Shown piece after piece: positions 11,897 through 23,706 of a DNA stretch of 64,000 bases. Location: positions 706,071,501-706,135,500 of the forward strand of contig NC_092333.1 in the NCBI RefSeq assembly GCF_046630445.1, in the 5' to 3' direction. The notes below the pieces were generated by a model. It was given only the letters and a program-made list of their open reading frames with translations. It searched no databases and had not been told where the DNA came from. Position numbers and translations under genes: made by a program. Each line of letters starts with the position of its first letter. Position 1 is the first letter of the stretch. This DNA is from Rutidosis leptorrhynchoides (Eukaryota; Streptophyta; Magnoliopsida; Asterales; Asteraceae).

Positions 11897-13121
11897 TATA
11901 GTTTAGTTTTATATTAGTTAGTTTGGGTAATGTAAAGGTTATTTTATGGGTTTTAAAGTCGGAACTCTGTCCCTGTAACACTACGCGATTAATAATCAAT
12001 GTAAGCTAAATTCTCCCTTTTTAATTATGTATCGTACTTAAGTTATTATTATGCTTATTTGAGCAAAAGTAATCGTGATGTTGGGCTAAATATTAAGACG
12101 GGGTTATTGGGCTTTGGACCATAATTGGGGTTTGGACGAAAGACCGACACTTGTGGAAATTGGACTATGGGCTATTAATGGGCTTTATATTTGATTAACT
12201 AAATGATATCTTGTTAATTTAATATAGAGATTTATAATTTGACGTATCTATATATAACCACATATGCTTGACTGGATACGTTGAGCGGGATATGTATAAA
12301 TACTAATAATTATTCATTTGACCGGACACGGAGATGGATTAATAGTCAATGGACTCATTAAAACAGGGGTGGATTACATTCAAGGGTAATTGGTGTAATT
12401 CTTAATAAAGTATTAAAACCTTGGATTACACGCAGTCGATAACCTGGTGTAATCATTAACAATGTATTAAAACCTTATTACAGTTTAAGTCCCCAATTAG
12501 TTGAAATATTTGACTTCGGGTATAAGGTTAATTTGGCGAAGACCCTCGCACTTTATAATTATGATCGATGGACTATTATGGACAAAACCAGATGGACCTA
12601 TCAAATAATCCAGGAAAAAGAACAATTAACCCAGGATAATAAATTAAAATCAAAACGTCAAACATCATGAGTACGGAAGTTTAAATAAGCATAATATATA
12701 TAATTTTATATTTCCTCGTACTTTTATTTATTGTTATTTTAATTATTATTATTTATTTTATCGTCATTTAAATATCGTTATTTACTTTACGCACTTTAAT
12801 TATCGTCATTTATCTTTACGCTTAAAATATAAAATCGACAAACCAGTCATTAAACGGTAAAACCCCCCTTTTTATAATAATAATAATTGTAATATATATA
12901 TTTTGTACAAATATAGTTGTTTAAAATATAGTGTAAAATAAGCTGTCTCCCTGTGGAACGAACCGGACTTACTAAAAACTATACTACTCTACGATTAGGT
13001 ACACTGCTTATAGTGTTGTAGCATAGTTTAGGTATATCCCATTTGTACATAAATAATTAAAACTTGTATCATATTTTAGAATAAAAATAATAGTATTTCG
13101 TACCCCTCCGCTCGCACATCA
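11897..13121 (+). mobile_element. 5' LTR of element C, missing its U3 end
   Basis: Matches the 3' LTR of C (44,671-46,353) from TATAGTTTAGTTTTAT to the terminal CGCACATCA. It has a single TTAGTTTTAT where the 3' LTR has the 441-bp MITE, and so serves as the empty site. The first part of the LTR, including palindrome and TATA box, is absent; the break is in the TA tract. Confidence 0.85.
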
Positions 13122-13127
13122 AGTTTT

Positions 13128-13145
13128 TGGCGCCGCTGCTGGGGA
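13128..13145 (+). promoter_or_regulatory. Primer-binding site (tRNA-Asp) of element C
   Basis: TGGCGCCGCTGCTGGGGA, one base different from the site at 8132, six bases after the LTR end at 13,121. Confidence 0.87.
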
Positions 13146-14387
13146 CTCGGTGAAAAACGTTTTATTTTATTAAAACTATATTTTTGTAAAAATATATAAT
13201 TTATTATTTTTTAAAAATATTTTGTATTAATAATAAGTCATAAAAAAATATTTATATATATATATTTGTTTTGAATATCTTTATTTATAAAATTAATAAG
13301 TATTTTAAGTTTTTATATAAATTTATTTTTATTATCTATCTTAAAAAAAAAAAAAAACTGGGCCTGCGAATTTTTGGTCTGCATTTAAATTGAAGCTGCA
13401 TACCATGCGACCGCATGGCTTTATAACCCTCAACTCATGTGATCGCATGAGCTGAGGTGACAGGTTCTGATCCTAAGTCGTACGGATTAGGGTTACGGTT
13501 TAATAATTATTATTATTAATTAATTAGTTAATTAGGGTTTTAGTTATTTAATATATATTTATATCTAGTTTTATTATTAATTGTAATTTCAAGTTATTAT
13601 TATTATTAATTATATAGATTAATATTTTTATATAATAATAATACAAAAATAATATTTTTATATAAATTTTATTTTTATCATTTTAATGTTTATATATTTT
13701 TATAATTTTTATCTTTTTTGTTATTTAGTTCCTTGTTTTAATCCTATCGTTCATAATTATAATTTAGTTTTTGCTGTAGTTATTTTATATTTCTAGATTT
13801 TTAGGCTTTTTTCATAAAATCCCTCAAGTGCTTTTTCTTTAGATTAAGATTTAGACGCTTTAGAATTTTACGACGTCGCTTATCGCTTTAATATTTAATA
13901 GATTTTAGTGCCTATTTAAGTAATTGCCGTTTTCCGTTTAGAATTCCTTTTAAGCTTTAATACCTTTAGACGCAAGTTTTAATACTTAGTTTTTAGACTT
14001 TAAGTTTCGACGCTTTTGTTTCTTATCTTTCTTTTTCGACCCCTTATTTTTTTCGACGCGCTTTTTCTTTCTCATTTCCACGCTCTAGTTTTTAGGACAT
14101 AATTTTTTATCTTCTTTAAATTTCGACGAAAATTTATTTTAAGCGGTTAAATTGATAGACATCCAAAATTTTCTGGTTCGTAGTAATAGTTGGATTTGTT
14201 AGTGGCGAGTTGTGGGCTTCCGATTTAAAGGGTCATGGCTACCTGCTGCATCTATTGGCTATTTGAAACGTGGACAAAATCAGAAAAGTTTATTAATTTG
14301 ATAACTTATATAATTTTTAGTTTTATAACTAATAGAATAATTAGTAAATGCAGCACATTGTAGCTAAAATTTGGTAATAAGCACATT
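13146..14387 (+). mobile_element. Untranslated leader of element C
   Basis: About 1.24 kb, strongly AT-rich, with T-rich stretches and repeated TTTCGACG / TTTAGACG-like words between 13,850 and 14,130. No open frame of note. It carries the palindrome pair at 13,403-13,451. A long leader is usual for Athila-like elements. Confidence 0.6.
13403..13451. promoter_or_regulatory. Second palindrome pair of element C, in the leader
   Basis: CCATGCGACCGCATGG (13,403-13,418) and CTCATGTGATCGCATGAG (13,434-13,451) repeat, with variation, the promoter palindromes of the C LTR (44,529-44,567). A TATA-like TTTATAA lies between them. Confidence 0.6.
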
Positions 14388-14831
14388 ATGGAAAATTTTG
14401 AGAATATGTTGGAAACTCTTTCTGACATGCAAAATCAATTAAATCAATACTCTCAAACGAGTGTTGATGAAAATTTATTCGGTCAAATTTGGATCACGAA
14501 TAACGAAACAATAACTGGTTGTGAAATCTGTGGAGATTATCACTCAACATGGGAATGTTATTATTATGTTCCTATAGAAAATTATGCACCCATAGAGCCT
14601 GAATGGAATGATTATGAGGAATACAATTCAAATTGGGATTATTCCCAAGAATATATCCAAAGTCAACAACCAGAGGACGAGGAAAATTATGTGTCTGAAA
14701 ATTTATTAGATTATATGAAAATCAAACTCGAAGAATTTGATGCTCAAAATGAACAAATGAGAGAGTTTGCAAATAGGCAAGCTGAAACTCTATCAGACTA
14801 CACACCTATTGATCTGAGGAGTATTATGTAA
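14388..14831 (+). pseudogene. gag: gag-like ORF with zinc knuckle, element C (first segment)
   Basis: 147 codons from ATG 14,388 to TAA 14,829. A CX2CX3HX4C knuckle (C-E-I-C-G-D-Y-H-S-T-W-E-C, residues about 45-57) has the same spacing as the G gag knuckle at 49,343, where C-E-F-C-G-G-L-H-L-G-K-D-C is found. The knuckle sits much nearer the start than in G, so the matrix/capsid-like region has been lost. The rest is acidic and Gln/Asn/Tyr-rich. After the stop the same frame stays open to 16,313, so a single nonsense codon separates the two halves. Probably a relic capsid-region protein that still binds nucleic acid; unproven. Confidence 0.6.
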
Positions 14832-15279
14832 GAAAATCTCATATCATCGAATTTTGATGAATTCGAGAGCTCCGAAATCACCAATTATCCCGATGATACT
14901 TTATATTCAGTTTTACCAATTTCACAACATATTGACACATTAGCTTCTACCAACAAAATTATCGATCCATCAATGAATGAAGAAGAAATAAGGGTGACAA
15001 ATTGGTACTCTTGGGAAAACGATAACGTTGAAAATTTTACCCCCGAGACCAAAGTGGTGGGACAGATAAGAACCGTTAATGAAGAAGAATTTGCTTCGAT
15101 CCCGAAATTCATCATCCCACAACCTTCCAACCCAATATTCTCAATAGAGGAGTCATCTATCGAAGATGAAATACGAAGTGTAATAGATAATGACACCTTG
15201 AATTTCACCCAATTGGGTAATAAAGGTGAAAACTTTGATCCCGGGAATGAACGGAAGGAAATGTTAGAAATTGTCCACC

Positions 15280-15321
15280 CTATAGAAATATGTATGTCGG
15301 TGCATAACGATCCATTTGACC
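15280..15321 (+). repeat. 42-bp direct repeat flanking the plastid insert (left copy)
   Basis: Identical to 16,060-16,101. The bases either side differ (C/T before, C/A after), so the repeat is exactly 42 bp, give or take single-base microhomology. It encodes [13 protein letters not shown]. It looks like a target-site duplication from a staggered break. Confidence 0.92.
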
Positions 15322-16059
15322 CGATGGAAACTCTTGTTGGATATTGTCCAGAAAAAAGCCAGAACATGGTACTTATGGGAGGTTTAACAAAACATGTACC
15401 AATTACTAAAAACTCTTTTTTATTAGGTACACTTTCTCTTTGCGGTATTCCACCCCTTGCTTGTTTTTGGTCCAAAGATGAAATCCTTAATGATAGTTGG
15501 TTGTATTCACCTATTTTTGCAATAATAGCTTGTTCTACGGCGGGATTAACCGCATTTTATATGTGTCGGATTTATTTACTTACTTTTGAAGGACATTTAA
15601 ACGTTCATTTTCAAAATTACAGTGGAAAAAGGAATACCCCCTTGTATTCAATATCTCTATGGGGTAAAAAAGGTTCAAAAATAACTAAAAAAAACTTTCC
15701 TTTGCTAAATTTATTAAAAATGAACAAGAATAAACGTCTTTCTTTTTTTTCAAATAAAGTATATCAATTTGATGAGAATGTAAGAAATCCGATCCAACCC
15801 TTTCTTTATATTTCGAATTTTGGCAATACCAAGAGTTCTTTGTATCCTTATGAATCGGATAATACTATGTTATTTCCAATAATTATATTAATTCTATTTA
15901 CTCTGTTCGTTGGATTTTTAGGAATTCCTTTCAATCAAGACGTGGATATATTAACCAAATGGTTAACCCCGTCTATAAATCTTTTACATAAAAATTCAAA
16001 CAATTCAATAGATTGGTATGAATTTTCTAAAGATGCAGTTTTTTCAGTCAGTATAGCCT
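15322..16059 (+). pseudogene. ndhF: Nuclear plastid DNA insert: internal part of chloroplast ndhF
   Basis: About 246 codons matching the C-terminal half of NdhF, a membrane subunit of the thylakoid NDH complex. Recognisable stretches are [44 protein letters not shown] and [10 protein letters not shown]. Several hydrophobic membrane segments remain. Both ends are abrupt: neither the ndhF start nor its stop is present. The sequence has no frameshift, so the transfer is not very old. It is a DNA-level transfer into a retroelement and cannot make a functional subunit. Confidence 0.93.
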
Positions 16060-16101
16060 CTATAGAAATATGTATGTCGGTGCATAACGATCCATTTGAC
16101 C
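16060..16101 (+). repeat. 42-bp direct repeat flanking the plastid insert (right copy)
   Basis: Perfect copy of 15,280-15,321; element sequence continues directly after it. Confidence 0.92.
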
Positions 16102-16313
16102 AAGAACCAGAAAAGAGACATATTCATTTACTAAAAGCTACAATTAAAAAAGAATTAAGTAGTGACGATCGGGTGGGTCTAAACTTTAAACTAATTGATA
16201 TATTATACACCACCCGAGATGTAAATAACTGGCTCACAATTTTAATTCTTGGAACTTATTCTACCGACTTCACATGTCGTCAGATAAGTGTGGGGAAGTC
16301 TAACCCCACTTAA

Positions 16314-16886
16314 CGTTAAATTTAGAGTTCGGGTTAATGCATAACTCGTTAACAAAAATGCATGATAAGTTAGGGTAAAAGATGAATTTTCAAAGATTAG
16401 CAAGCAGTTCAGAAAAGCAACCGTTTTTAAAGAAAAATATGTGTGATAAAACAATAAAAGGAATGAATGATGAGGCGCGCCATCTATCATTCGACGAGCT
16501 TTGTAATTACAAATTGGGTATTTTTAATCACTTTTCTACACTAATTGCCCTCATGAATTTATAATTATAGTCTGATTTCATGCAAATGAGGGCATTGCAT
16601 GATCTCAAGTGTGGGGAAGGGTTATAAATTCTCTCGGGTTTGCACTTGGTTTATTTACCAAATTTTGTGAAAATTTGATAAATTTTCAACTAAATGAATT
16701 CAAAATCATGTTTATACATATTTATGAACGATAAAAACTAGGTGTTAATACCGAAATTATCGTTACCTCGGAAAGGACATAAATTGAGAAACAACCTAAA
16801 CTATCTATCACATGTTTCTGTAAAGTTATTGCAGGTGCTTTTGTTTTGGACTAAATTAACTATTTTACCCGTAAAATTGGAATATA
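16314..16886 (+). mobile_element. Element C 3' region, left part, ending in target duplication ATATA
   Basis: Non-coding. Carries primer-like motifs TAAGTGTGGGGAAG (16,286, just inside the ORF end) and TCAAGTGTGGGGAAGGG (about 16,606), the latter followed by TTCTCTCGGGTT as in D (about 4,129) and G (about 61,625). ATATA at 16,882-16,886 is repeated at 42,792-42,796 on the far side of element B. Confidence 0.75.
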
Positions 16887-17294
16887 ATTCATGACCCGTC
16901 CTAATCCATCTGGACAAATACGTTACATTTGGTTACATCGTGAGGTACTTGACCTCTATATGATACATTTTACAAATATTGCATTCGTTTTAAAAGACAA
17001 ACTTTCATTAAATCGAAAGTTGACAGGCATGCATACCCTTTCATAATATATCCAAACTATAAATGACTTAGTAGTAATCTTGATGAACTCGAGGAATCGA
17101 ATGCAACGTCTTTTGAAATATATCATGAATGACTCCAAGTAATATCTCTAATATGAGCAAATGCACAGCGGAAGATTTCTTTCATACCTGAGAATAAACA
17201 TGCTTTCAAGTGTCAACCAAAAGGTTGGTGAGTTCATGAGTTTATCGTAAACAATAAAATTCATCATTTTGATAGACCACAAGATTTAAATACA

Positions 17295-17361
17295 GTACAC
17301 CTATCTCGTGTACAAAACCATTTTTCATAAATCTTAGTAACCGTACACATATCTCGTGTAC
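17295..17361. promoter_or_regulatory. Hairpin pair GTACAC...GTGTAC in LTR B
   Basis: Two perfect 6-bp stems, 17,295-17,313 and 17,343-17,361, both with the loop TATCTC. The equivalent region of the 5' LTR (about 38,752-38,820) has the same pair with one decayed arm. LTRs A, F and the left-edge LTR have their own repeated hairpin units at the matching place. Confidence 0.5.
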
Positions 17362-18277
17362 AAAAATATCATACACATAACCTTTGTATAAAATCATTCT
17401 CTCGATACATAACATTCACTTTTCATTCATTGCTTGGCTTGGTAACCGACCTTAACATATAATGTGCATAAATAATATCCCCAAAAACAGAACATCTCGT
17501 CTGTATAATATATAAACCTCGAAGTACTAAACACCACGCCCACTAGCTCTTCCGTCTAGTGAACATTCTGGGTGGGGGTGTTAAACCCGGTAGCTACCTT
17601 TAGGATTCGCGTGAATTAGGGCCATACCCGATTCTAACTCTTAGGTTACCAAGCAATAATAAACAGGGGAAAAATATTCACATCAATTGGTGGCAATTAT
17701 CATGTCCACATAATTCAATAATAATCCACAGAACTTTTGTCTGCATAATAATTCATTCGAGGAATGTTTTGCTTGTGTCATATCGCATCAAACATTTATA
17801 AAAGCATTTCATGAATTCTCAGTTCAAAATATATTTCAAAAGCATTTAATAAAGCAGTTGTAAAAATAGCGCATGTATTCTCAGTCCCAAAAATGTAAAG
17901 AGTAAAAGGGAATCAAATTAACTCACGATACGATATTTTGTAGTAAAAATATGCATACGACGGAACTGAACAATGCAGGGTTGGCCTCGGATTCACGAAC
18001 CTATATCATTCATATATATATTAATGTATTTACTCGTAATTGAACAAATTCGTATATTATAACTTATGTTATATATTATATATATATAATTTTGTGTATG
18101 CATATTTAAAATAATTAGTGTTTAGATAGTTATATTAATATAATTAGTTAGTATTATATAAAAAAATACTTAATTTATTATATATGAATGTGCATATAAA
18201 ATTTGTTTATATGATTAATACATACTTATATGTAACACTACTTATAAATATATTTTTATATACGAAATATTTATTTA

Positions 18278-19456
18278 GGGCATGTTTACGTTTTTCTCAT
18301 TAATCTCCTTTATGGATATAGATGTCAGAATGGATAATGATTAGTCATATACAGTAAGTAGGGAATGTAAATAGTTGTTTACTTTTTGTGCTGAATGACT
18401 GATCTGAATAAAAGTAAATGACCATTTTAACCTTATTATTATGAAAATTAGTAAAGTGTCTATTATTAACTTATTTTTCTTGGCTAAAATAACGAGTAAT
18501 ATTACAAAGGTTAAATCATCGAAAGATAAAAAAAAACCTATCAATAATACATTGAATAAATGGAATGACTCGAAACTAAATGGTGTTAAAATCATATATT
18601 ATTACACTAGTAAAAACATTTATATCTGTTTTCCATTTTACACTCATTTATACCAATGTAAAATTATTTATTATCAAACAAACACGTATCATACCATGTA
18701 AATCCACTTGCATATTTGTATTCTTCAATTTACAAACACGTATCAAGGTTCATAACACACAAAGCCCACTTGTGTTACACCCCAATTTTTATTGTTCCGA
18801 TTAAAAATGTTACATCCTTAAACATAGAATAGAGTTCGACATACGGCAATGTAAAGCCCTTTATGAAGGCGAATTTGACTATAAATTTCTACAAATTGAA
18901 GATGAATTTGACTACAAGTTTCTTCAAATAGAAGGAAAAGTTAACATCAAATTTCCTCAAATTGAAGGTGAATTTGACTACAATTTTCTTTTAACAGTTG
19001 TTGGTGGTGGCATATGCTTGAGATCTTCGAACAATTGTTGGTCACAGGTACCACCGATGGCTAATTTAGATCTTCAAAGGGTTGCTGCATTGTTGGTGGT
19101 GGGTGGTTGGAACTTTCGAACGGTTGTTGATAGTGGGTATTTAAAATCTTGGAATGATTACTTCTTAGATCCCTTGTTTTACTTGAAGGAATGAGATTAA
19201 TTTTTTAGTGATGAAATCCGTGCAAGAATAGAGCACGATGATACGTGAGTGCAGAGGAAAAGGAGGGAAAGTGGGCAATGTTGGAAAAACTGATTAATTT
19301 CTTGACTATAGGGGGACAACATCACTTTTAAGCATTACCGAATAATCCCTTAGTTTAGAATAATCAAAAATTAAGTTTAAAAGTAAACAAGAAAAATTCT
19401 TACCGAATAATCTTTGTGGACTATTAAGTCCAATTAAGCCCAAAGTAAACAGACCC
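18278..19456. mobile_element. PIF/Harbinger-type MITE, 1,179 bp
   Basis: Termini GGGCATGTTTACGTTT and the reverse complement of CAAAGTAAACAGACCC form imperfect inverted repeats of the GGG..TGTTT type. The flanking duplication is TTA (18,275-18,277 and 19,457-19,459), characteristic of PIF/Harbinger and Tourist elements. The 5' LTR of B has a single TTA at 39,813-39,815, an exact empty site. No DDE transposase is visible, but there is an internal open frame with 11-residue repeats. Confidence 0.9.
18805..19194 (+). other. Open frame with four 33-bp repeats inside the PIF MITE
   Basis: Stop-free for 129 codons between TAA 18,802 and TGA 19,192, which is unusual in such AT-rich DNA; the only ATG is late, at 19,057. 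Four consecutive 33-bp units start at 18,865, 18,898, 18,931 and 18,964, each encoding 11 residues of the form E-G-E-F-D-Y-K-F-L-Q-I. Several differences between units are at third positions. After the repeats the frame turns Gly/Val-rich with further degenerate GATCTTC repeats. It may be a captured exon or a selfish repeat that happens to lack stops. No family recognised. Confidence 0.35.
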
Positions 19457-19717
19457 TTAGTAAGATAGTATTAATACTTATAATGATCTAATAACGTTGT
19501 TAATAATGATAATAATAACAATACATAATAATAATGATGATAATTATAGAATGTTACAAATACTAATATTTATGAAAATAATAGTAAATTATATTATCTT
19601 CATAAAAAAAATAATAGTAATAATATTAATCATAATCCTAATAATGATAATAATACTTATACTAGTAGTAAAATGATTAAATTTATACTTTGAATGATAA
19701 TTTTAATATTAGTGACA

Positions 19718-19721
<4 letters not shown>

Positions 19722-19810
<89 letters not shown>
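19722..19810. repeat. (AAT)n microsatellite in LTR B, 3' copy
   Basis: About 29 units; the 5' LTR copy at 40,084-40,139 is shorter (about 18 units), so the array changed length after insertion. Confidence 0.95.
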
Positions 19811-19857
19811 GAAATAAAATAAAAGAGTATACCCTTATAAAAGCTTCTCTAAAAAGA

Positions 19858-19925
19858 AATGCCCCAGACCGGGTTCGAACTCGCGACCTCTCGCAGACCC
19901 GCAAACACCCAAGACCGCTCCTCCA
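19858..19925 (-). other. tRNA-like segment in LTR B (Pol III B-box), 3' LTR copy
   Basis: On the minus strand, GAGTTCGAACCC (19,871-19,882) is a near-consensus B-box. It is preceded by GAGAGGTCGC as in a T-arm and by GGAGGAGCGGTCTTGGG, a possible weak A-box, and followed within about 20 bases by a T-rich run. The same segment is in the 5' LTR at about 40,188-40,255, so it is part of the LTR rather than a separate insertion. It does not fold into a clear full tRNA. Confidence 0.45.
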
Positions 19926-21211
19926 CTCATTCTTTTCTGATATAACCTTAGACGTAATTTCATTTACACCGTAATTGATTCTATGTCTAAACTGCCATCG
20001 GCCCAACATCATATTTGGCCCAACTGCACCATTCACGACCCACAACAGAAAATAACATTTTGGCCCAAGTTGAAAACAGAAAAAAAAATAACAGCCTAAC
20101 AATTAATAGGCCAGAACTCATGCTGCAAATTTACGGCCCAATAACGTTTTCTTTAGCCCAATCATAATACTAAGCCTAATAAGCAGTCCGGTCTATGGTT
20201 GATACATATATCTTGTCAGCTGGAACAACAAAAAGAGGAAAAAGAAATAAAAGATGTTGTCCTCCACTTATGCAGCCGACACAGCCATCATCTTCATTCG
20301 TTCATCAAGCTTTCATCATTAATCATCGTCTTCATATTCCGTTACCATCATCACATCGGCAACATCAAATTCTTCCTTTGCGTTCACTTTTCCAGATGAT
20401 AAAACAGAAAACTGTAGCTGTAGTAGCTATCCATCAATGGTTTTAAGGTATTGGTGATTTAAGTGGTGGTTTTTAGTTTAAGGGAGAGAGATGAGAGAGC
20501 GAGAGGGAGAGGTGAAGGCGATGGTGGCCGAATTGTAGTGGTTCTTCCAGTGGTGGTGGCGATAATGTTAGGAGTTAGTGGGAAGTGGTTGATGGTTGGT
20601 GATCAAGGTGGGAGGAGGTTTTCGATAAGTGATAATTCAAAGTGATTTTGATGGTGTTTTCAAGGTGACGGTTTAGGATGATTGTACGATGGCGGTGGAG
20701 GTTCAATGGATTGTTTATATATGGTGAGACACCTCCCTTAAGATGATGATGATCTAGTTTTTATGATTTCAAGAAAAACAGAAACGATTATTAGAAGGTC
20801 ACAGTGGGTTTTGATGTGGATTTCGTGTAAATACAATAGCAGGTTGTGTGTTCGAATAACCAAAAAATAGAAGACAAATTGCAACAGTCGTAGCAGTGTA
20901 CAAGATGGATGGTTCTGTGATGGTTAGCGTCAGTTTAACACAGAAAATAGAAGTTGCAGCTGATGTAGTCTAGAAGATTGCAGGTTTTGTTGAGAGATAC
21001 AAATAGAGACATAAAAAGTTTAATAGCGGTTAAACCGTGATAGTTTATGTGATGACCTGGGAATTTCCGACCAAATTTAAACTTTAATCCTTATATGTTT
21101 CCGACACGATAAGCAAAAATCTGTAATGTTGAGTCACGAAAGTTTTGAAATCTATATTCATGTAATCAATCACTCTTTGACTGTGCCCGGCGATTCACGA
21201 ACAAGTATGTA

Positions 21212-21256
21212 TACGTAAATATGTAAATAAATATATTTGTAAAAATAGATAAATAA

Positions 21257-21306
<50 letters not shown>

Positions 21307-21341
21307 ATTTTTACAAATATATTTATTTACATATTTACGTA
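21212..21341. repeat. 40-bp perfect inverted repeat around a TA loop
   Basis: 21,212-21,251 is the exact reverse complement of 21,302-21,341, separated by about 50 bp of TAAA/TA sequence. A third, direct partial copy follows (about 21,343-21,372) before another TA run. The 3' LTR at the same place (29,142-29,200) has a single copy, so the structure arose after insertion, probably by template switching at the TA run. Confidence 0.9.
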
Positions 21342-21381
21342 TATGTAAATAAATATATTTGTAAAAATAGATAAATATATA

Positions 21382-21440
<59 letters not shown>

Positions 21441-23540
21441 GTGTGTATATATTAATTTGTATTAATATGATACCATTTAATAATGTGATTGAAACATGAA
21501 AAGTAAATTTGCAAAATAGTAAGATATTATTAAATTAAATATATAAAAATATATATGAATTCTGTACATAATTAATATTATACGTATGTTGTAATATATC
21601 TAATATACATTAATATTAATTATCCATAAGTGTTAATGTAAGTATTACATAACTAATAAAATGTAATATTATTATAATTAAATTTAATTATGAGTTAAAA
21701 TATAGTTATTACTTTCATTATTAATTTTAGTATCAGTATTAATACTAATGATATTATTGTTATAAATCTTATAATTATTATTATCAGAAATATTATTTAT
21801 TTGTTATGTTTATTTATAAAATTATTATTTAGGTAATTAGTATTATTATTACATTATCTAATTATTAGTTATTAATTATTAATTATTAGAATTATGAATC
21901 TTATTATCATTATTATTAATTTTATTATTATTATTACTTATGTACTTATAATTAGTATTAATACAAGTATATATTAGTAATACAAATTAAAATCCGATAT
22001 ATATACATATCCAAATACAGTACGAATATACTCAGATACATATATATAGATATATATAAAAATACAGTATAAATATATATAGATACAGATAAATATATAT
22101 ATATATAAGGTTATATACAATTATTATTATTAATAAATTTATTTGCTATTAATATTAACTTATACAAAATATAAATACAGATATGAAATATGCTTTCTGT
22201 TCTTATCACCAACAATGATTTTGTTTCTGGCCTACTAAACAAATCTGTCGACTTCAAGCAACATCCCATATCCAAATTTTGTTAGCCATCAAAAATCAAT
22301 CGTACCAATTGAAATTATTTTCTTATTTTATTCCATGTACCTGATTCAATAATATGTCGACCCTTATTTGCTAATATAATTGAGCCATTTCAGTTGAAAA
22401 ACGAAACCAATTAACTTACAAGATCGACTATCACCTACTAATCACTTTCATCGCCACCATATTGAATCACCATGAGTACCACTATCCACCTTTGGCATAT
22501 GATCACTCTCCTCACTTTCTTATTCAACCATCGTGATCACCACTACACTATCCCAATTCACTACCCCCTACAATCGTTGAACCACCGGTCACCACCATGA
22601 TTAACCAACCTCGACCTCCACTCAACAACCACAACGTAATTAACTCCCTCTCTTCCTCTCTCTCTCTTTCTTCATTTCCTACTTCCATCTTATTGAAACC
22701 ACTTGTGTTTGACGAAACCCATTTAGGATCACCACCTTTTGAACCCTCACTAACGAGACCACTATGGAATCATTCTTACACCCTACAATTACCATACAAC
22801 CACTATTTAACCCATTGCTTTAAAGCTGCAAATCACAGCTACTTCTTTCTGTTTCGATTACCTTAATGATAACGATAAAGATGATAGATCACGAAGATGA
22901 GGATTTAAAAGATGAAGATGATATTACCATGATTCACCACCACCTCCAATCGTTGAGCCACCTTCTCCTCTCTCTTCTCTCTCTTCAATTTTTTTACTTC
23001 GTAAATAATCAACCCACAACACCACTTGTAAATATATAATGATTGTTAGGCATGATGGCTTTAAAGATAAGATATAAATAATAAAAACTGCGTGCTATTT
23101 CTTTCTCTTGTGCTGCGTATTTTACCATATCCTTGGTGAGATGGTCGACATACCCAAGTGGGTAGGGAAGGAAAATCCACTTTTTGCAATACAATATAAA
23201 CGATTGATACCTCTTTTTCTTTCTCGTTGATAAAAACATGATGAAGGGTTATATGAGCTGTAAAGTAAAAGACGGAGTATAGATAAATATTAAACGTATG
23301 ACAAGAAATCAATTCGTTTGGCTATTCTGTGATTAACTTAGGCCGTGATTTTTCATCTTATTTTGGGCCGAGAATCACTTGTGCATAGGATCGTGATTTT
23401 TATTCTTGTTTGAGCCTGTTAAGTATTGGGTTGATTAGGTTTTGATGGGTTGTGTTTGATTATCATGATGGGCCATGAAATGGATATGAAGAAACAGATT
23501 CGTATGATAAATAAATAATCGTGTAAAGTTAACAAAAACA

Positions 23541-23620
23541 AGCGACTGGTGTTGTAGTCTGGGGGATTTTCCTTAAGCAAAGGGTCTGGTGTTCGAGCCC
23601 AGGTTAATGCATTTTTTTTA
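23541..23620 (+). other. tRNA-like segment 1 in LTR A (A/B-box, T-run)
   Basis: GCGACTGGTGTTGTAGTCTG resembles an A-box region, GTGTTCGAGCCC (23,589-23,600) a B-box, and an eight-T run follows at 23,612. The 3' LTR copy (31,398-31,478) reads TGGTGCTGTGGTCTGG, closer to an A-box consensus. Spacing fits a tRNA-derived Pol III promoter, though no complete cloverleaf is evident. Confidence 0.5.
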
Positions 23621-23706
23621 GAAAATGAAGAAGAATAAAAGGGGAGCCAGTTAATACGAATTAAATATAGTTAAGTCCTAATTTTAATCAGAAAAGCTGA
23701 AATAGT

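Larger units (their letters stand above)
14832..16313 (+). pseudogene. Continuation of the C gag-like frame with embedded plastid ndhF segment
   Basis: The frame reads without stops from 14,832 to TAA 16,311; the first ATG is 14,973. The part before 15,280 is acidic, low-complexity retroelement sequence. At 15,322-16,059 a chloroplast ndhF segment is read in its native frame; after 16,060 the element sequence resumes. The insertion including the duplicated 42 bp is 780 bp (260 codons), so the frame is kept on both sides and the result is a chimera. Whether it is ever translated is unknown; no start signal or conservation supports a function. Confidence 0.65.

Noticed and set aside
15363-16055. 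A functional nuclear ndhF gene
   Set aside because: Both ends are missing, no targeting peptide or promoter, and it is embedded in a retroelement frame.
22597-23312. Frames of 76-89 codons in LTR A repeated at 30,424-31,169
   Set aside because: Repetition is due to the LTR being duplicated; the first is broken by CT expansion in the other copy.
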